Assembly: GCA_050698355.1 (NCBI GenBank)
Contig: JBOHBN010000341.1
Coordinates: forward strand, 1 to 45,621
Source of the DNA: JBOHBN01 sp050698355
GTDB taxonomy: Bacteria; Actinomycetota; Actinomycetes; Streptosporangiales; WHST01
Direction: 5' to 3'
DNA length: 45,621 nt
Numbering within the stretch: the stretch's first letter is position 1; the number at the start of each line of letters is the position of its first letter. Below, one piece after another: positions 32,198 to 40,668 of this stretch. The notes under the pieces were generated by a model that had not been told where the DNA came from, searched no databases, and was given only the letters and a program-made list of their open reading frames with translations. The translations under genes and the position numbers were made by a program.

Positions 32198-33298
32198 ATG
32201 ACGAACGACCCGGCGAAGCCGAACTCGCCGATCGAGATGACCAAGCCGTCGTGGCTGTACGTCGGCCGGAAGACGGCCCGGGAGCTCGTCCGCGACGAGT
32301 GCACCGACCTGGCGGCGGCGCTGACGTACTACGCCGTGCTCGCCGTCTTTCCCGCGCTGATCGCGTTGCTGTCCCTGCTCGGTGTGTTCGGGCAGGGCGC
32401 GAGGAGCGTCAACGCGGTGTTGGGGCTCGCCTCGCAGGTCGGCGCGGGGTCGATGGCCGACACGCTCCGTCCGATTCTTGTCTCTCTGAGCCAGAGCCCG
32501 GGCGCCGGTATCGGGCTGGTCCTCGGGATCCTCGGCGCACTGTGGTCCGCTTCGGGGTACGTCGGCGCGTTCGGCCGGGCGATGAACCGGATCTACGGCA
32601 TCCGTGAGGGCCGCCCGATCTGGAAGCTTCGCCCGATCATGATTCTCATCACCCTGGCGGCCGTCGTGCTGGCGGCGATCACCTTGTTGATCCTGATCAT
32701 GACCGGGCCGGCCGCGGCAGCTGTCGGCAGTGTGCTGGGCCTCGGTAACACGGCCGTACTGGCGTGGCAGGTCGTGAAGTGGCCGGTGCTGCTCATCATC
32801 GTGATCATCACTGTCGCCTTGCTCTATTACGCCACGCCGAACGTCTCCCAACCGAAGTTCCGGTGGATGAGCATCGGTGCCGTCGTCGCCATCGTGACGT
32901 GGCTCGTGGCCTCGGGCCTGTTCGGCTTCTACCTCGCCAACTTCTCGTCGTACAACAAGACGTACGGGTCGCTGGCCGGCGCGATCGTGTTCCTGCTGTG
33001 GCTGTGGATCACCAACCTGGCGTTGCTGTTCGGTGCCGAGCTCGACTCAGAACTGGAGCGCGGGCGGCAGCTGCAGGCGGGGATTCCCGCCGAGGAGGCC
33101 GTGCAGCTGCCGCCGCGGGACACCCGCGGCATCGACAAGGCCGACACCAAGCACGCCGACGACGTCGCCCGCGGCCGGCGGCTCCGGGAGAGCCGGGGAC
33201 GGACCAGCCAGCGCGAGGAGCCGCAACCCCAGCGCGGCGGCGCCGAGGAGAAGGCCGATCAGTCCGCAGGAAGGAGGGCCGGGGCCGATGGCAGTTGA
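32198..33298 (+). CDS. YihY/virulence factor BrkB family membrane protein
   Basis: 366 residues. A cytosolic N-terminus with AARELV-type sequence (KTARELVRDECTDLAAALTYYAVLAVFPALIAL) leads to six membrane helices. The family's typical GALWSASGYVGAFGRAMNRIYGIREGRP loop, YYATPNVSQPKFRWMSIGAVV and NKTYGSLAGAIVFLLWLWITNLALLFGAELDSE segments are all present. The last 90 residues are charged and disordered, with many Arg/Glu/Gln. The family was once called RNase BN but that is not supported; it is a membrane protein of unknown function. GGGGAG precedes the ATG. It overlaps the next gene's start by 11 bases. Confidence 0.9.
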   Translation: MTNDPAKPNSPIEMTKPSWLYVGRKTARELVRDECTDLAAALTYYAVLAVFPALIALLSLLGVFGQGARSVNAVLGLASQVGAGSMADTLRPILVSLSQSPGAGIGLVLGILGALWSASGYVGAFGRAMNRIYGIREGRPIWKLRPIMILITLAAVVLAAITLLILIMTGPAAAAVGSVLGLGNTAVLAWQVVKWPVLLIIVIITVALLYYATPNVSQPKFRWMSIGAVVAIVTWLVASGLFGFYLANFSSYNKTYGSLAGAIVFLLWLWITNLALLFGAELDSELERGRQLQAGIPAEEAVQLPPRDTRGIDKADTKHADDVARGRRLRESRGRTSQREEPQPQRGGAEEKADQSAGRRAGADGS

Positions 33299-34118
33299 CC
33301 ACCGTCGGTACACCGGCGGATCGCCAAAGGACTCAGGAGCCATGTCCGTCTACCGGTGTGTTTGGCTGACCGTCGCGTGCACGCTTGCCGCGGCAGGCAT
33401 CGGGCTGACATTCCTCGCCCTGCCGGTCGCGGCCGTGGTCGACGCCGTCATCGCGGGAGCCTTTGTCGGCGGTGCGGCGGCCGCGGTGACGCTCCACTGG
33501 CTCGCCGGCCGTCCCCCGAGTACCGGGCGGCAGGTCGTGGTGGGTACCCGCGTCGCCGTACGCGACGTAGCGGCCGCAGGTATCGCCGGCGCGACCGTCG
33601 GCCTCGCTCTGGCCGGCACCATCGACCTGCTCGGCGCGATGGCGTTCGGCATGGACCTGATCGTCGGCGGCGTGCTCGTGGCATCATCCCCGCCCGCCAT
33701 CCGCCGGTACGCCGCGGGCCCAGCCGTTCCGACCGAACCCGCACCGGCGCCTCTGCCCGCTGAGCCGCGCACGGCGCCCGCGCCCACTGAGTCGCGCACC
33801 GCGCCCGCCCCGCCCAGGGAGGCCGCGCCTCCACGCGAGCCGGCACTCGAAGCGCTGGCCCTGCGTTCGCTGAGCTACGCGGAGCTGTGCCGCGCCTGGC
33901 ACGCCAGCTACGGCGAGCTCGCAGGCACCGGGGACGCCGCCGACAGGTCCCGGCTCGCCCTCACCCGTCGCAGCTACCTGGACGAGTTCGAACGGCGCGA
34001 CCCGGCCGCCTTCACCCGGTGGCTCGCCGACATCGCCCGCGCCGCGGTGAACCCGGCCAGCTCCATACCCACCCCGAGCCCCAGGCCGAACAGGCACGGC
34101 GACGAGCCACGCCCATAA
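33288..34118 (+). CDS. Membrane protein of unknown function
   Basis: 276 residues from the ATG at 33288, which has a good AAGGAGG at 33271-33277; an ATG at 33342 (MSVYRCVWL) is the alternative. Hydrophobic helices lie at WLTVACTLAAAGIGLTFLAL and VVDAVIAGAFVGGAAAAVTL, then two more around AGIAGATVGLALAGTIDLLG and MDLIVGGVLVASS. A Pro/Ala-rich linker follows, then a soluble helical C-terminus (SYAELCRAWHASYGELAGT to YLDEFERRDPAAFTRWLADIARAA), which recalls short helical motifs in actinobacterial proteins but fits no family I can name. It overlaps the YihY gene, so they are co-translated. Confidence 0.75.
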   Translation: MAVDHRRYTGGSPKDSGAMSVYRCVWLTVACTLAAAGIGLTFLALPVAAVVDAVIAGAFVGGAAAAVTLHWLAGRPPSTGRQVVVGTRVAVRDVAAAGIAGATVGLALAGTIDLLGAMAFGMDLIVGGVLVASSPPAIRRYAAGPAVPTEPAPAPLPAEPRTAPAPTESRTAPAPPREAAPPREPALEALALRSLSYAELCRAWHASYGELAGTGDAADRSRLALTRRSYLDEFERRDPAAFTRWLADIARAAVNPASSIPTPSPRPNRHGDEPRP

Positions 34119-34138
34119 TCACCCGGCCGGAGAGTCCC

Positions 34139-34215
34139 AATGACCACGTTATGTGGGCTGAGTACGGCTTCTCGATGCCTGCAGGCATCGATAACGCCGA
34201 TTTTCCCCCGAGAGG
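34139..34215. repeat. AATGACCACGTTATGTGGGC element (copy 2)
   Basis: Identical to copy 1 in the first 20 bases (34139-34158) and again in GGCTTCTCGATGCCTGC after seven variable bases. It then carries the perfect 18-bp palindrome CGATGCCTGCAGGCATCG (34173-34190). It lies in the convergent gap between the unknown membrane protein and the first substrate-binding gene, so it could serve as a two-way terminator. Confidence 0.8.
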
Positions 34216-34239
34216 TAGGAGGTACGCCGGTCCGCGCCG

Positions 34240-35373
34240 CTAGCCGCTCGGCGTGGCCGACGGCTTGGTGGTGAACTTCGGCACCTTGCCGCGCGGCACG
34301 TGATCGTTGGTGAAGATGTCGCCGACGTTCGAGACCGGCTTCTTCAGCTTGAAGTACTTGTTGACGATGTCGAGCGTCCTTTTCACCTTGCCCTCGTCCA
34401 TGGGCCCGAAGCCGTGCTTCTCGACCTCGGGCACGTGCAGGTGGTTGATCGCCACCTGCTGCTGCGCGGCTACCACGTCGGCGGAGATGCCCGGCACCGC
34501 CTGCGTGAAGATCTGCACGGCCTCGTCCGGATGGGCCACGGTGTAGACGACGGCCTCGACGAAGCCGGCGGTGAACGCCTTGACCTGGTCGGGTGAGCTC
34601 TTCAGATACTTGTTGAGCACCATGATGCCGTTGTTGTAGATGTCCAGGCCGTAGTCGGCGTAGAGGAAGTACGACGCCTTCTTCCCGCGTTTCTCGGCCG
34701 CAGCCTCCAGCGCCGGGTACGCGGTGAAGTAGTTCAGCATGCCGTCGGCCTTGCCCGTGACGACCGCTGGGATCTCCGACGTGTACTCACTGAAACTGAT
34801 CTTTACCTGCTTCCTGTCGAAGCCGTTGATCTTGGCCAGGGCCGGGAGCAGGACGAGGTCGGCGTCGCCAGGGGTCGTCACCAACGTCTTGCCGACAAGA
34901 TCCTTGGGTTCGCTGATCGCAGGGTTGTTCAACCCTTGCGCGCTCGCCAGGTTCTTGTAGTGGAACATGCAGACCATCGTGGCGTCGATGTTCTTGTTCG
35001 CCCGTCCCTGGATCATCGCGCTGATGTCGGCGAACCCGAACTCACCGGTGCCCGCGCCGATCTTGGTCACGGTGTCCGCGGAGCCCTTGCCGTGCTGGAT
35101 CGCGACGTCGAGCCCGCGCTTGCTCCAGAACCCCTTCTCCTTGGCCACGTAGAAGGGCGTGTCCTTGCCGTACGGGGCGACGTCGAGCACCAGAGTGACG
35201 CTCTTGGTCTGACCGCCGCCGCCACTGACGGCCTTGCCGGTCTTCCCGCCACCGCTACAGGCGCCGAGGGCGAAGGTCAGCCCGGCGGCTCCCACGCCGC
35301 CGAGTAGTTGCCGCCGGGTCGGCTGGAGTGAATTGCGTTGGTCGTTCGTGGTTGCCGTGTGATCGAAGCGCAC
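34240..35373 (-). CDS. ABC transporter substrate-binding lipoprotein (NMT1/THI5-SsuA-like), copy 1
   Basis: 377 residues. A Tat lipoprotein signal has Arg20-Arg21 (PTRRQLLGG) and the lipobox LGAC with Cys39. The mature part is a two-lobed periplasmic-binding fold of the NMT1/SsuA type: TLVLDVAPYGKDTPFYVAKEKGFWSKRGLDV, GFADISAMI, NNGIMVLNKYLKSSP and AINHLHVPEVEKHGFGPM. Such proteins bind sulfonates, nitrate, pyrimidine precursors or other small anions or heterocycles; the ligand is not evident. It is the last gene of the six-gene operon, eight bases after the hydroxylase gene. It is strikingly similar to the protein at 39516-40619, so it is a duplicate, perhaps with a shifted ligand preference. 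Confidence 0.92.
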   Translation of the reverse strand: MRFDHTATTNDQRNSLQPTRRQLLGGVGAAGLTFALGACSGGGKTGKAVSGGGGQTKSVTLVLDVAPYGKDTPFYVAKEKGFWSKRGLDVAIQHGKGSADTVTKIGAGTGEFGFADISAMIQGRANKNIDATMVCMFHYKNLASAQGLNNPAISEPKDLVGKTLVTTPGDADLVLLPALAKINGFDRKQVKISFSEYTSEIPAVVTGKADGMLNYFTAYPALEAAAEKRGKKASYFLYADYGLDIYNNGIMVLNKYLKSSPDQVKAFTAGFVEAVVYTVAHPDEAVQIFTQAVPGISADVVAAQQQVAINHLHVPEVEKHGFGPMDEGKVKRTLDIVNKYFKLKKPVSNVGDIFTNDHVPRGKVPKFTTKPSATPSG

Positions 35374-35381
35374 GGACCCTC

Positions 35382-37790
35382 CTACGCGGTATGGCCGGGA
35401 CCTCCATCGGCCTCGGTACGAGCGCGCGCCAGCGCGTCGAGCACGGCCTCGGGGGTCAGCGGCAGGTCATTGAACTCGACGGTCAGCGGGTCAAGGGCGT
35501 CCACCACCGCGTTTACGATGGCGGGGGGTGGTGAGATGGTGCCGGCCTCGCCGACACCCTTCACCGCGAGCGGGTTCCGCTCGGACGGGGTCTCGACGTG
35601 GTGTTGCTCGATGACGGGAACCTCGGTCGCGGTGGGTAGCAGGTAGTCCATGAACGTCGTCGTCTGCGGCTGGCCGGTCTCGTCGTAGACAAGCCGCTCG
35701 TACAAGGCCGTCCCGACCCCTTGCGCCACGCCGCCGTGGATCTGGCCCTCCACCACCATCGGGTTGATGATCCGCCCGCAGTCATGGATCACGACGACCT
35801 TGCGCACGTCGACAACGCCCGTCTCGGTGTCGACGTCGACGAGCGCCGCCATCAGGCCGTACCCGAACGTGACGGTGGGCGGCTCGAAGTAGTACGACTC
35901 CTCCATGCCGTGTTCCAGGCCGGTCGGCAGGTGCGCGCCAGGTCCGGGTGCCGCTGCCGCGGCGACCTGCCGCAGCGACACCGTGCTGCCGGGGTCGCCG
36001 CGCACCCGTACGGCACCGTCGGCGATCTCCAGGTCGCCGGGCGTGGCTTCCAGAAGCTCACCGGCGACCGCGAAAATACGCTCGCGCAGCCGGCCGCTCG
36101 CAACCGTGACAGCGCTCCCGGCAGTGACCGCGCTCCGCGACGCGAACGTACCGACGCCGTACGGCAGGAGTGCCGTGTCGCCGGCGCGGAAGGTGATCCG
36201 GTCCGGGCTCACGCCGAGAGCGTCGGCGGCCACCTGGGAGAAGGATGTCTCGTGGCTCTGACCGTGCGGGGTGCAGCTCGCCGAGACGACGATGTCGCCG
36301 CGGGAGTCGAGCATCGCGCGGGCGCCCTCGTGCGGCCCGAGCCCGGTGCCCTCGAGGTACGCCGAGAAGCCGATCCCCCGCCGCACCCGTTCGCCGTTGC
36401 GGCCGTGCTTACCTGCCGCATGCTCGACGTAGCCGACCTCCTTCACCAGGCGTTCGAAGACGGCCGGGACGTCGCCGCAGTCGTACACGATCCGGGCACC
36501 GTCGCGGTACGGCATTCCGCGGTCGCACGGCATCTCGTCGGCGGTGAGCAGGTTGCGCCGGATCACGTCGGCGGGGTCGAGACGCAGCGACCGTGCGATC
36601 GCGTCGACGGCCCGGTCCATGGCGAACGCCGCCTCCGGCCGGCCGGCGCCGCGGAAGGGCACGTTGGGGGTCTTGTTGGTGAGCACGCACTCGCCGCGCA
36701 CACGCATGGCGGGTATCCGGTAGAGGCTGCGCAGGTGCGCGGCGGTGTTGTACGCGCACGTGATCGAGAACGGGTTGTAGGCGCCGCAATCGAGCAGGAA
36801 GCGGTCGCGGACCGCGGCGATCATGCCGTCGCCGCCGTAGGCGACGTCGAGGTAGTGCACCTGGTCGCGTGACTGGCCGGTCGCCATCAGGTGCTCCTGC
36901 CGGTCCTCGATCCACCGCACCGGCCGACCCAGCCGCATCGCCAGGTGCGCGACGAGGATCTCCTCGGGATACACCTGCACCTTCGGCCCGAACCCGCCAC
37001 CGACCTCCGGCGCGATGACACGCACCCGCTGCTCGGATAGCCCCAGCATCTCCGCCAGGCGCGTGCGCACCATGTACGGGGTCTGCGTGGAGCTCCACAC
37101 GGTCAGCTCGCCCGCGTAACGGTCGTAGCTCGCGACGACCCCGCGCGTCTCGATCGGGCACCCGGCGACGCGGGGCACGTGGAACCGGAACGACGCGGTG
37201 TGCTCAGCACCCGCGAACGCCGCGTCCACGTCGCCGACGTCGACGTCGAAGCTCGCCTGTACGTTGCCCGGCACGGTGTCGTGCAGCAGCGGAGCGCCCT
37301 CGGCGACCGCGGCCTCCGGGTCGGTGACCACGTCGAGGTCGGCGTAGGTCACGTCGACCAACCCGGCGCCGTCCTCGGCGCTGTAGCGGGAGTCGGCGAC
37401 GACGGCCGCGACCGCGTGGCCGACGTAGCGCACCCGATCGTCCGCCAGGACGTCCATGGGGCACGGCCGGACGACCGGATGCGCGGCCGTCTCGAGACCC
37501 GACGGCGTGTGCTCCTGGTCGACGAAGCGGGTGAAGGGCTCGACTCGCCCGGCAAGGTCGGCCGCGGTGTATACCCCGAGCACGCCTTCCAGCGCGCGGC
37601 CGGCCGCGGTGTCGATGCTCTCGATGCTCGCGTGCGCGACGGGGCTGCGTACGAAGGCGACGTCGACCGCACCGGCCGGCTTGATGTCCGCGACGAAGCG
37701 ACCCGCGCCGGTCACGAGCGGGCGATCCTCCTTGCGGGGGATACTGCGGCCGACGTACGTGTCGCCGCTGGTGACCGGGGCGGCGGTCAC
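35382..37790 (-). CDS. Molybdenum hydroxylase large subunit (xanthine dehydrogenase / form II CoxL-like)
   Basis: 802 residues from the GTG at 37790, four bases inside the ATPase end. The a/b-hammerhead domain (about 20-125; GRSIPRKEDRPLVTGAGRFVADI) is followed by molybdopterin-binding domains with VIAPEVGGGFGPKVQVYPEE, the active-site loop NVPFRGAGRPEAAFAMDR (F379-R380, close to the A-Y-R-G-A-G-R of form II CoxL-like proteins), GTGLGPHEGARAMLDSRG, and the catalytic Glu748 in KGVGEAGTISPPPAIVNAV. It hydroxylates an aldehyde or N-heterocycle using water. No FAD or 2Fe-2S subunit gene lies in this operon or anywhere in the window, which is unusual for the family. It is not the CO-oxidising form I type, which has the Cys-Ser-Phe-Arg loop. 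Confidence 0.92.
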   Translation of the reverse strand: MTAAPVTSGDTYVGRSIPRKEDRPLVTGAGRFVADIKPAGAVDVAFVRSPVAHASIESIDTAAGRALEGVLGVYTAADLAGRVEPFTRFVDQEHTPSGLETAAHPVVRPCPMDVLADDRVRYVGHAVAAVVADSRYSAEDGAGLVDVTYADLDVVTDPEAAVAEGAPLLHDTVPGNVQASFDVDVGDVDAAFAGAEHTASFRFHVPRVAGCPIETRGVVASYDRYAGELTVWSSTQTPYMVRTRLAEMLGLSEQRVRVIAPEVGGGFGPKVQVYPEEILVAHLAMRLGRPVRWIEDRQEHLMATGQSRDQVHYLDVAYGGDGMIAAVRDRFLLDCGAYNPFSITCAYNTAAHLRSLYRIPAMRVRGECVLTNKTPNVPFRGAGRPEAAFAMDRAVDAIARSLRLDPADVIRRNLLTADEMPCDRGMPYRDGARIVYDCGDVPAVFERLVKEVGYVEHAAGKHGRNGERVRRGIGFSAYLEGTGLGPHEGARAMLDSRGDIVVSASCTPHGQSHETSFSQVAADALGVSPDRITFRAGDTALLPYGVGTFASRSAVTAGSAVTVASGRLRERIFAVAGELLEATPGDLEIADGAVRVRGDPGSTVSLRQVAAAAAPGPGAHLPTGLEHGMEESYYFEPPTVTFGYGLMAALVDVDTETGVVDVRKVVVIHDCGRIINPMVVEGQIHGGVAQGVGTALYERLVYDETGQPQTTTFMDYLLPTATEVPVIEQHHVETPSERNPLAVKGVGEAGTISPPPAIVNAVVDALDPLTVEFNDLPLTPEAVLDALARARTEADGGPGHTA

Positions 37791-38650
37791 TGGCGTACCT
37801 CGGCCGGACCGCCCCCGGCCCGCTCTTCGGACCGCTCGCCGCCTCCGCGAACGAGAGCGTCCACCTGCTTCATCAGCTCGGTGAACGGTGCGGTCAGCCG
37901 AAGGTCCGCGGCCCTCGGCCGCGGCAGGTCGATCGACACGATGCCCGCGACCCGCCCGGGACGCGGCGTCATGACCACCACGCGGTCGCCGAGGAACACG
38001 GCCTCCTCGATGCTGTGTGTGATCAGGACCGTGGTCTTGCCGGTCTCCTCCCAGATTCGGGTGAGTTCTGAGTTCATGGCCTCGCGGGTCATCTGGTCCA
38101 GCGCCCCGAACGGCTCGTCCATCAGCAACAGCCGCGGGTCGTGTACGAGAGCGCGCGCGATGGCGGCACGCTGCTGCATCCCGCCGGACAGCTCGTGCGG
38201 GTAGCGGTTCTCGAACCCGTCGAGGCCGACGAGCCGGAGCAGGTCGACAGCTCCCTGCCTCGCACCCTTCCGACCCGTCCGCAGGATGTCGATCGGGAAC
38301 AGGACGTTCTTCAACACGGTGCGCCATTTCAGCAGTACCGGGTTCTGGAAGACCATGCCCACGTCGGCGTACGGACCGTCCACCTCGCGGTCGAACACGG
38401 TGATCGTGCCGCTCGTGACGGGGACGAGGCCCGCGATCGCCTTGAGGATCGTCGTCTTGCCGCAGCCGCTCGGCCCGACCACGCAGAGGAACTCCCGGTT
38501 CCTGACGTCGAACGTGGCGTCCTCGATGGCGTTGACGGGTCCGCCGTCCGTACGGAACGTCTTGCGCACGCCTCGCACGCGGATGTCGGGCTGCTCGGCC
38601 ACGGGTTCTCGCGTCCGAGGCTCGGCCGCGTCGGTCGCGATGGCATTCAT
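37787..38650 (-). CDS. ABC transporter ATP-binding protein (SsuB/TauB-like)
   Basis: 287 residues from the ATG at 38650 (MNAIATDAAE) with GAAGGAG five bases before it. Walker A is VVGPSGCGKTT, the Q-loop VFQNPVLLKWRTV, signature ELSGGMQQRAAIARALV, Walker B LLLMDEPFGALD, H-loop LITHSIEEAVFLGDRV. The sequence around the signature is that of sulfonate/nitrate/taurine importers. It energises uptake with the permease at 38665-39519. It overlaps the hydroxylase gene by four bases, so the two are coupled. An ATG at 38665 would add five residues. Confidence 0.95.
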   Translation of the reverse strand: MNAIATDAAEPRTREPVAEQPDIRVRGVRKTFRTDGGPVNAIEDATFDVRNREFLCVVGPSGCGKTTILKAIAGLVPVTSGTITVFDREVDGPYADVGMVFQNPVLLKWRTVLKNVLFPIDILRTGRKGARQGAVDLLRLVGLDGFENRYPHELSGGMQQRAAIARALVHDPRLLLMDEPFGALDQMTREAMNSELTRIWEETGKTTVLITHSIEEAVFLGDRVVVMTPRPGRVAGIVSIDLPRPRAADLRLTAPFTELMKQVDALVRGGGERSEERAGGGPAEVRQ

Positions 38651-38664
38651 GGGTGCTCCTTCCA

Positions 38665-39519
38665 TCACGAACCGACCTGTTCCTTCTGCTCCCGCGCCCA
38701 GGGCAGGAGGAGGTGCTCCAACCACGTGACGATCCCGTACAGCACAAGCCCGATCAACGACACGATGATCAGCGCCGCGTAGGCCAAGTCGGTGTTCAGC
38801 TGCGTGTTGGCCTGGATGAGGATGAAGCCGAGGCCCTTGTTGGCGCCCACGAACTCGCCGATGATCGCGCCGATCACCGCGAGGGTCATGCCGATCTTCA
38901 ACCCGCCGAAGGCGAACGGTAGCGCGTTGGGGAGCCGCACCCGAAAGAACTCCTGCCAGCGGCTGCCGTTGAGAACACGAACGAGCTCGATGATCTCCCG
39001 GTCCGCGCTGCGCAGCCCGACCGCGGTGTTCACCAGGATGGGGAAGAAAGCGAGCAGGACGGCGATGACGATCTTGGGCAGAATGCCGAATCCCAGGAAA
39101 ACGATCAGCAACGGCGCCAGCGCCACCTTGGGCACGATCTGCAGGACCAGCAGGAGCGGGTAGATGGTCATCTGCAGCAGCTTCGACGAGACGATGACGA
39201 TCGCGAGCGCGACGCCGAGTACGGCAGCGATAGCGAACCCGATGAGGATCTCGTAACACGTCGTCCACGCGTTGGTCAGCAAGAGTAGCGGGTCGGCGGC
39301 GAAGACGGCCCAGATCTGCTGCGGTGACCGCATGATGACCGGGTAGAGGCCCAGACCCGCCGTCAGGATCTCCCAGATGATGACGATGAGCGCGATGGTC
39401 CCTGCCACCGCGCCGATCGCACGCAGCCGCTCGCGCCGTGCGGACGACAACCGGCGCCGGCGCTCGTCCACGACTTCTGGCGACTCGGCCGCACCGGTGT
39501 GCTGGTCGAGCTGCGTCAT
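38665..39519 (-). CDS. ABC transporter permease (SsuC/TauC-like)
   Basis: 284 residues with six membrane helices, starting at AVAGTIALIVIIWEILTAG after a charged N-terminus. The cytosolic EAA-type loop (GLRSADREIIELVRVLNGSRWQEFFRVRLPNALPFAFGGLK) couples to the ATPase. MTLAVIGAIIGEFVGANKGLGFILIQA is a hallmark of the sulfonate/nitrate/taurine permease family. It overlaps the upstream binding-protein gene by four bases (ATGA). Fourteen bases separate it from the ATPase gene. One permease probably serves both binding proteins. Confidence 0.94.
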   Translation of the reverse strand: MTQLDQHTGAAESPEVVDERRRRLSSARRERLRAIGAVAGTIALIVIIWEILTAGLGLYPVIMRSPQQIWAVFAADPLLLLTNAWTTCYEILIGFAIAAVLGVALAIVIVSSKLLQMTIYPLLLVLQIVPKVALAPLLIVFLGFGILPKIVIAVLLAFFPILVNTAVGLRSADREIIELVRVLNGSRWQEFFRVRLPNALPFAFGGLKIGMTLAVIGAIIGEFVGANKGLGFILIQANTQLNTDLAYAALIIVSLIGLVLYGIVTWLEHLLLPWAREQKEQVGS

Positions 39520-40619
39520 ATCGACGGCTCCTTCGGCTTCTTGTAACGGAACCGCGGAACCTTGCCCGTTGGTACGTAGTCGTTGGTGTAGAGGCTGCCG
39601 ATGTCCTTGACCGGCTTCTTCAGCTTGAAGTACTTGTTGATCAGCTTCAGTGTCTTGGTCATCTTGGCCTCGCTCATGGGCCCGAAGCCGTGCTTCTCTA
39701 CCTCTGGGACGTGCAGGTGGTTGATGGCGATCTGTTGCTGCGCTTTGACCACGTCGGGTGAGATGCCCGGGACCATCTCGCCGAAGATCTGCGCCGCCTC
39801 GTCCGGATGCGCGACGGTGTAGCGGACTGCCTCCACGAAGCCCGCCGTGAACGCTTTGACCTGGTTGGGCGAATTCTTCAGGTAGTCGTCGGTGACGATG
39901 ATGCCGTTGTTGTAGATGTCCAAGCCGTAGTCGGCGTAGAGCACGTACGACGTCTTCTTGCCGCCCGCCTTCTGGGCCGCGGCCTCGAGCGCCGGGTACG
40001 TCGTGAAGTAGGTGAGCGCGCCGTCGACGTTGCCGCCCATGAGGTTGGGCACGATGGACGAGAACTCGCCGTACGGGGTCTTCACCTTCTTCGCGTCGAA
40101 GTGGTTGATCTCGCCGAGGGCGGGCAGCAGGAGCAGCGCACCGTTGCCCGGTGTCGTCTGCAGTTTCTTGCCGACGAAGTCCTGTGGCTTCTCGATGCCC
40201 GCTGACGCGAGCCCGATCTCGGCCATCAGGTTCTTGTAGTGGTACATGCAGACCATCTTCGAACCGATGCTCTTGTTGGCCATGCCCAGAATCACCGTGC
40301 TGATGTCGGCGAACGCGAACTGTCCGGAGCCCGACGCGACCTTGTTGAAGGCATCCGCGGAACCCTTGCCCGACTGGATCGAGACCTTGAGGCCACGCTT
40401 CTCCCACATCCCCTTCTTCTTGGCGACGTAGAAGGGCGAGTGCTTGCCGTACGGCGTGACGTCCAGGACAAGCGTCACGTGCGTAGTGCCGCCCGCATTG
40501 GCGTTGGCTCCAGCGTCGGTGCTGCCACCACACGCGGTGAGACCGACACCGAGTCCCATCGCACCCATGCCGGCGAGCAGCTCACGGCGGCCGATGCCCT
40601 CGTTATCGGTCGTACTCAT
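39516..40619 (-). CDS. ABC transporter substrate-binding lipoprotein (NMT1/THI5-SsuA-like), copy 2
   Basis: 367 residues. Tat lipoprotein signal with Arg11-Arg12 (GRRELLAG) and a lipobox LTAC at Cys30. The mature fold matches copy 1 almost from end to end: TLVLDVTPYGKHSPFYVAKKKG, FAFADISTVI, ADYGLDIYNNGI, QVKAFTAGFVEAV and AINHLHVPEVEKHGFGPM. By eye well over half of the residues are the same, more in the C-terminal lobe, so a duplication within the operon is likely. It is second in the operon, 49 bases after the M24 gene, and its stop overlaps the permease start. Confidence 0.93.
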   Translation of the reverse strand: MSTTDNEGIGRRELLAGMGAMGLGVGLTACGGSTDAGANANAGGTTHVTLVLDVTPYGKHSPFYVAKKKGMWEKRGLKVSIQSGKGSADAFNKVASGSGQFAFADISTVILGMANKSIGSKMVCMYHYKNLMAEIGLASAGIEKPQDFVGKKLQTTPGNGALLLLPALGEINHFDAKKVKTPYGEFSSIVPNLMGGNVDGALTYFTTYPALEAAAQKAGGKKTSYVLYADYGLDIYNNGIIVTDDYLKNSPNQVKAFTAGFVEAVRYTVAHPDEAAQIFGEMVPGISPDVVKAQQQIAINHLHVPEVEKHGFGPMSEAKMTKTLKLINKYFKLKKPVKDIGSLYTNDYVPTGKVPRFRYKKPKEPSI

Positions 40620-40668
40620 GTGTCCACCCTTGCTTCCTCGACCACCGCGGCGAACCGGGGCGGCCAGC

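Noticed and set aside
35382..37790. Carbon monoxide dehydrogenase (CoxL form I)
   Set aside because: The active-site loop reads V-P-F-R-G-A-G-R, not the Cys-Ser-Phe-Arg loop of form I, and the CoxM/CoxS genes are missing.
35382..38747. Apparent 1121-residue protein with the hydroxylase at its C-terminus
   Set aside because: The extra N-terminal part is the ATPase gene read in the wrong frame. The GTG at 37790 with a 4-base overlap is the natural hydroxylase start.
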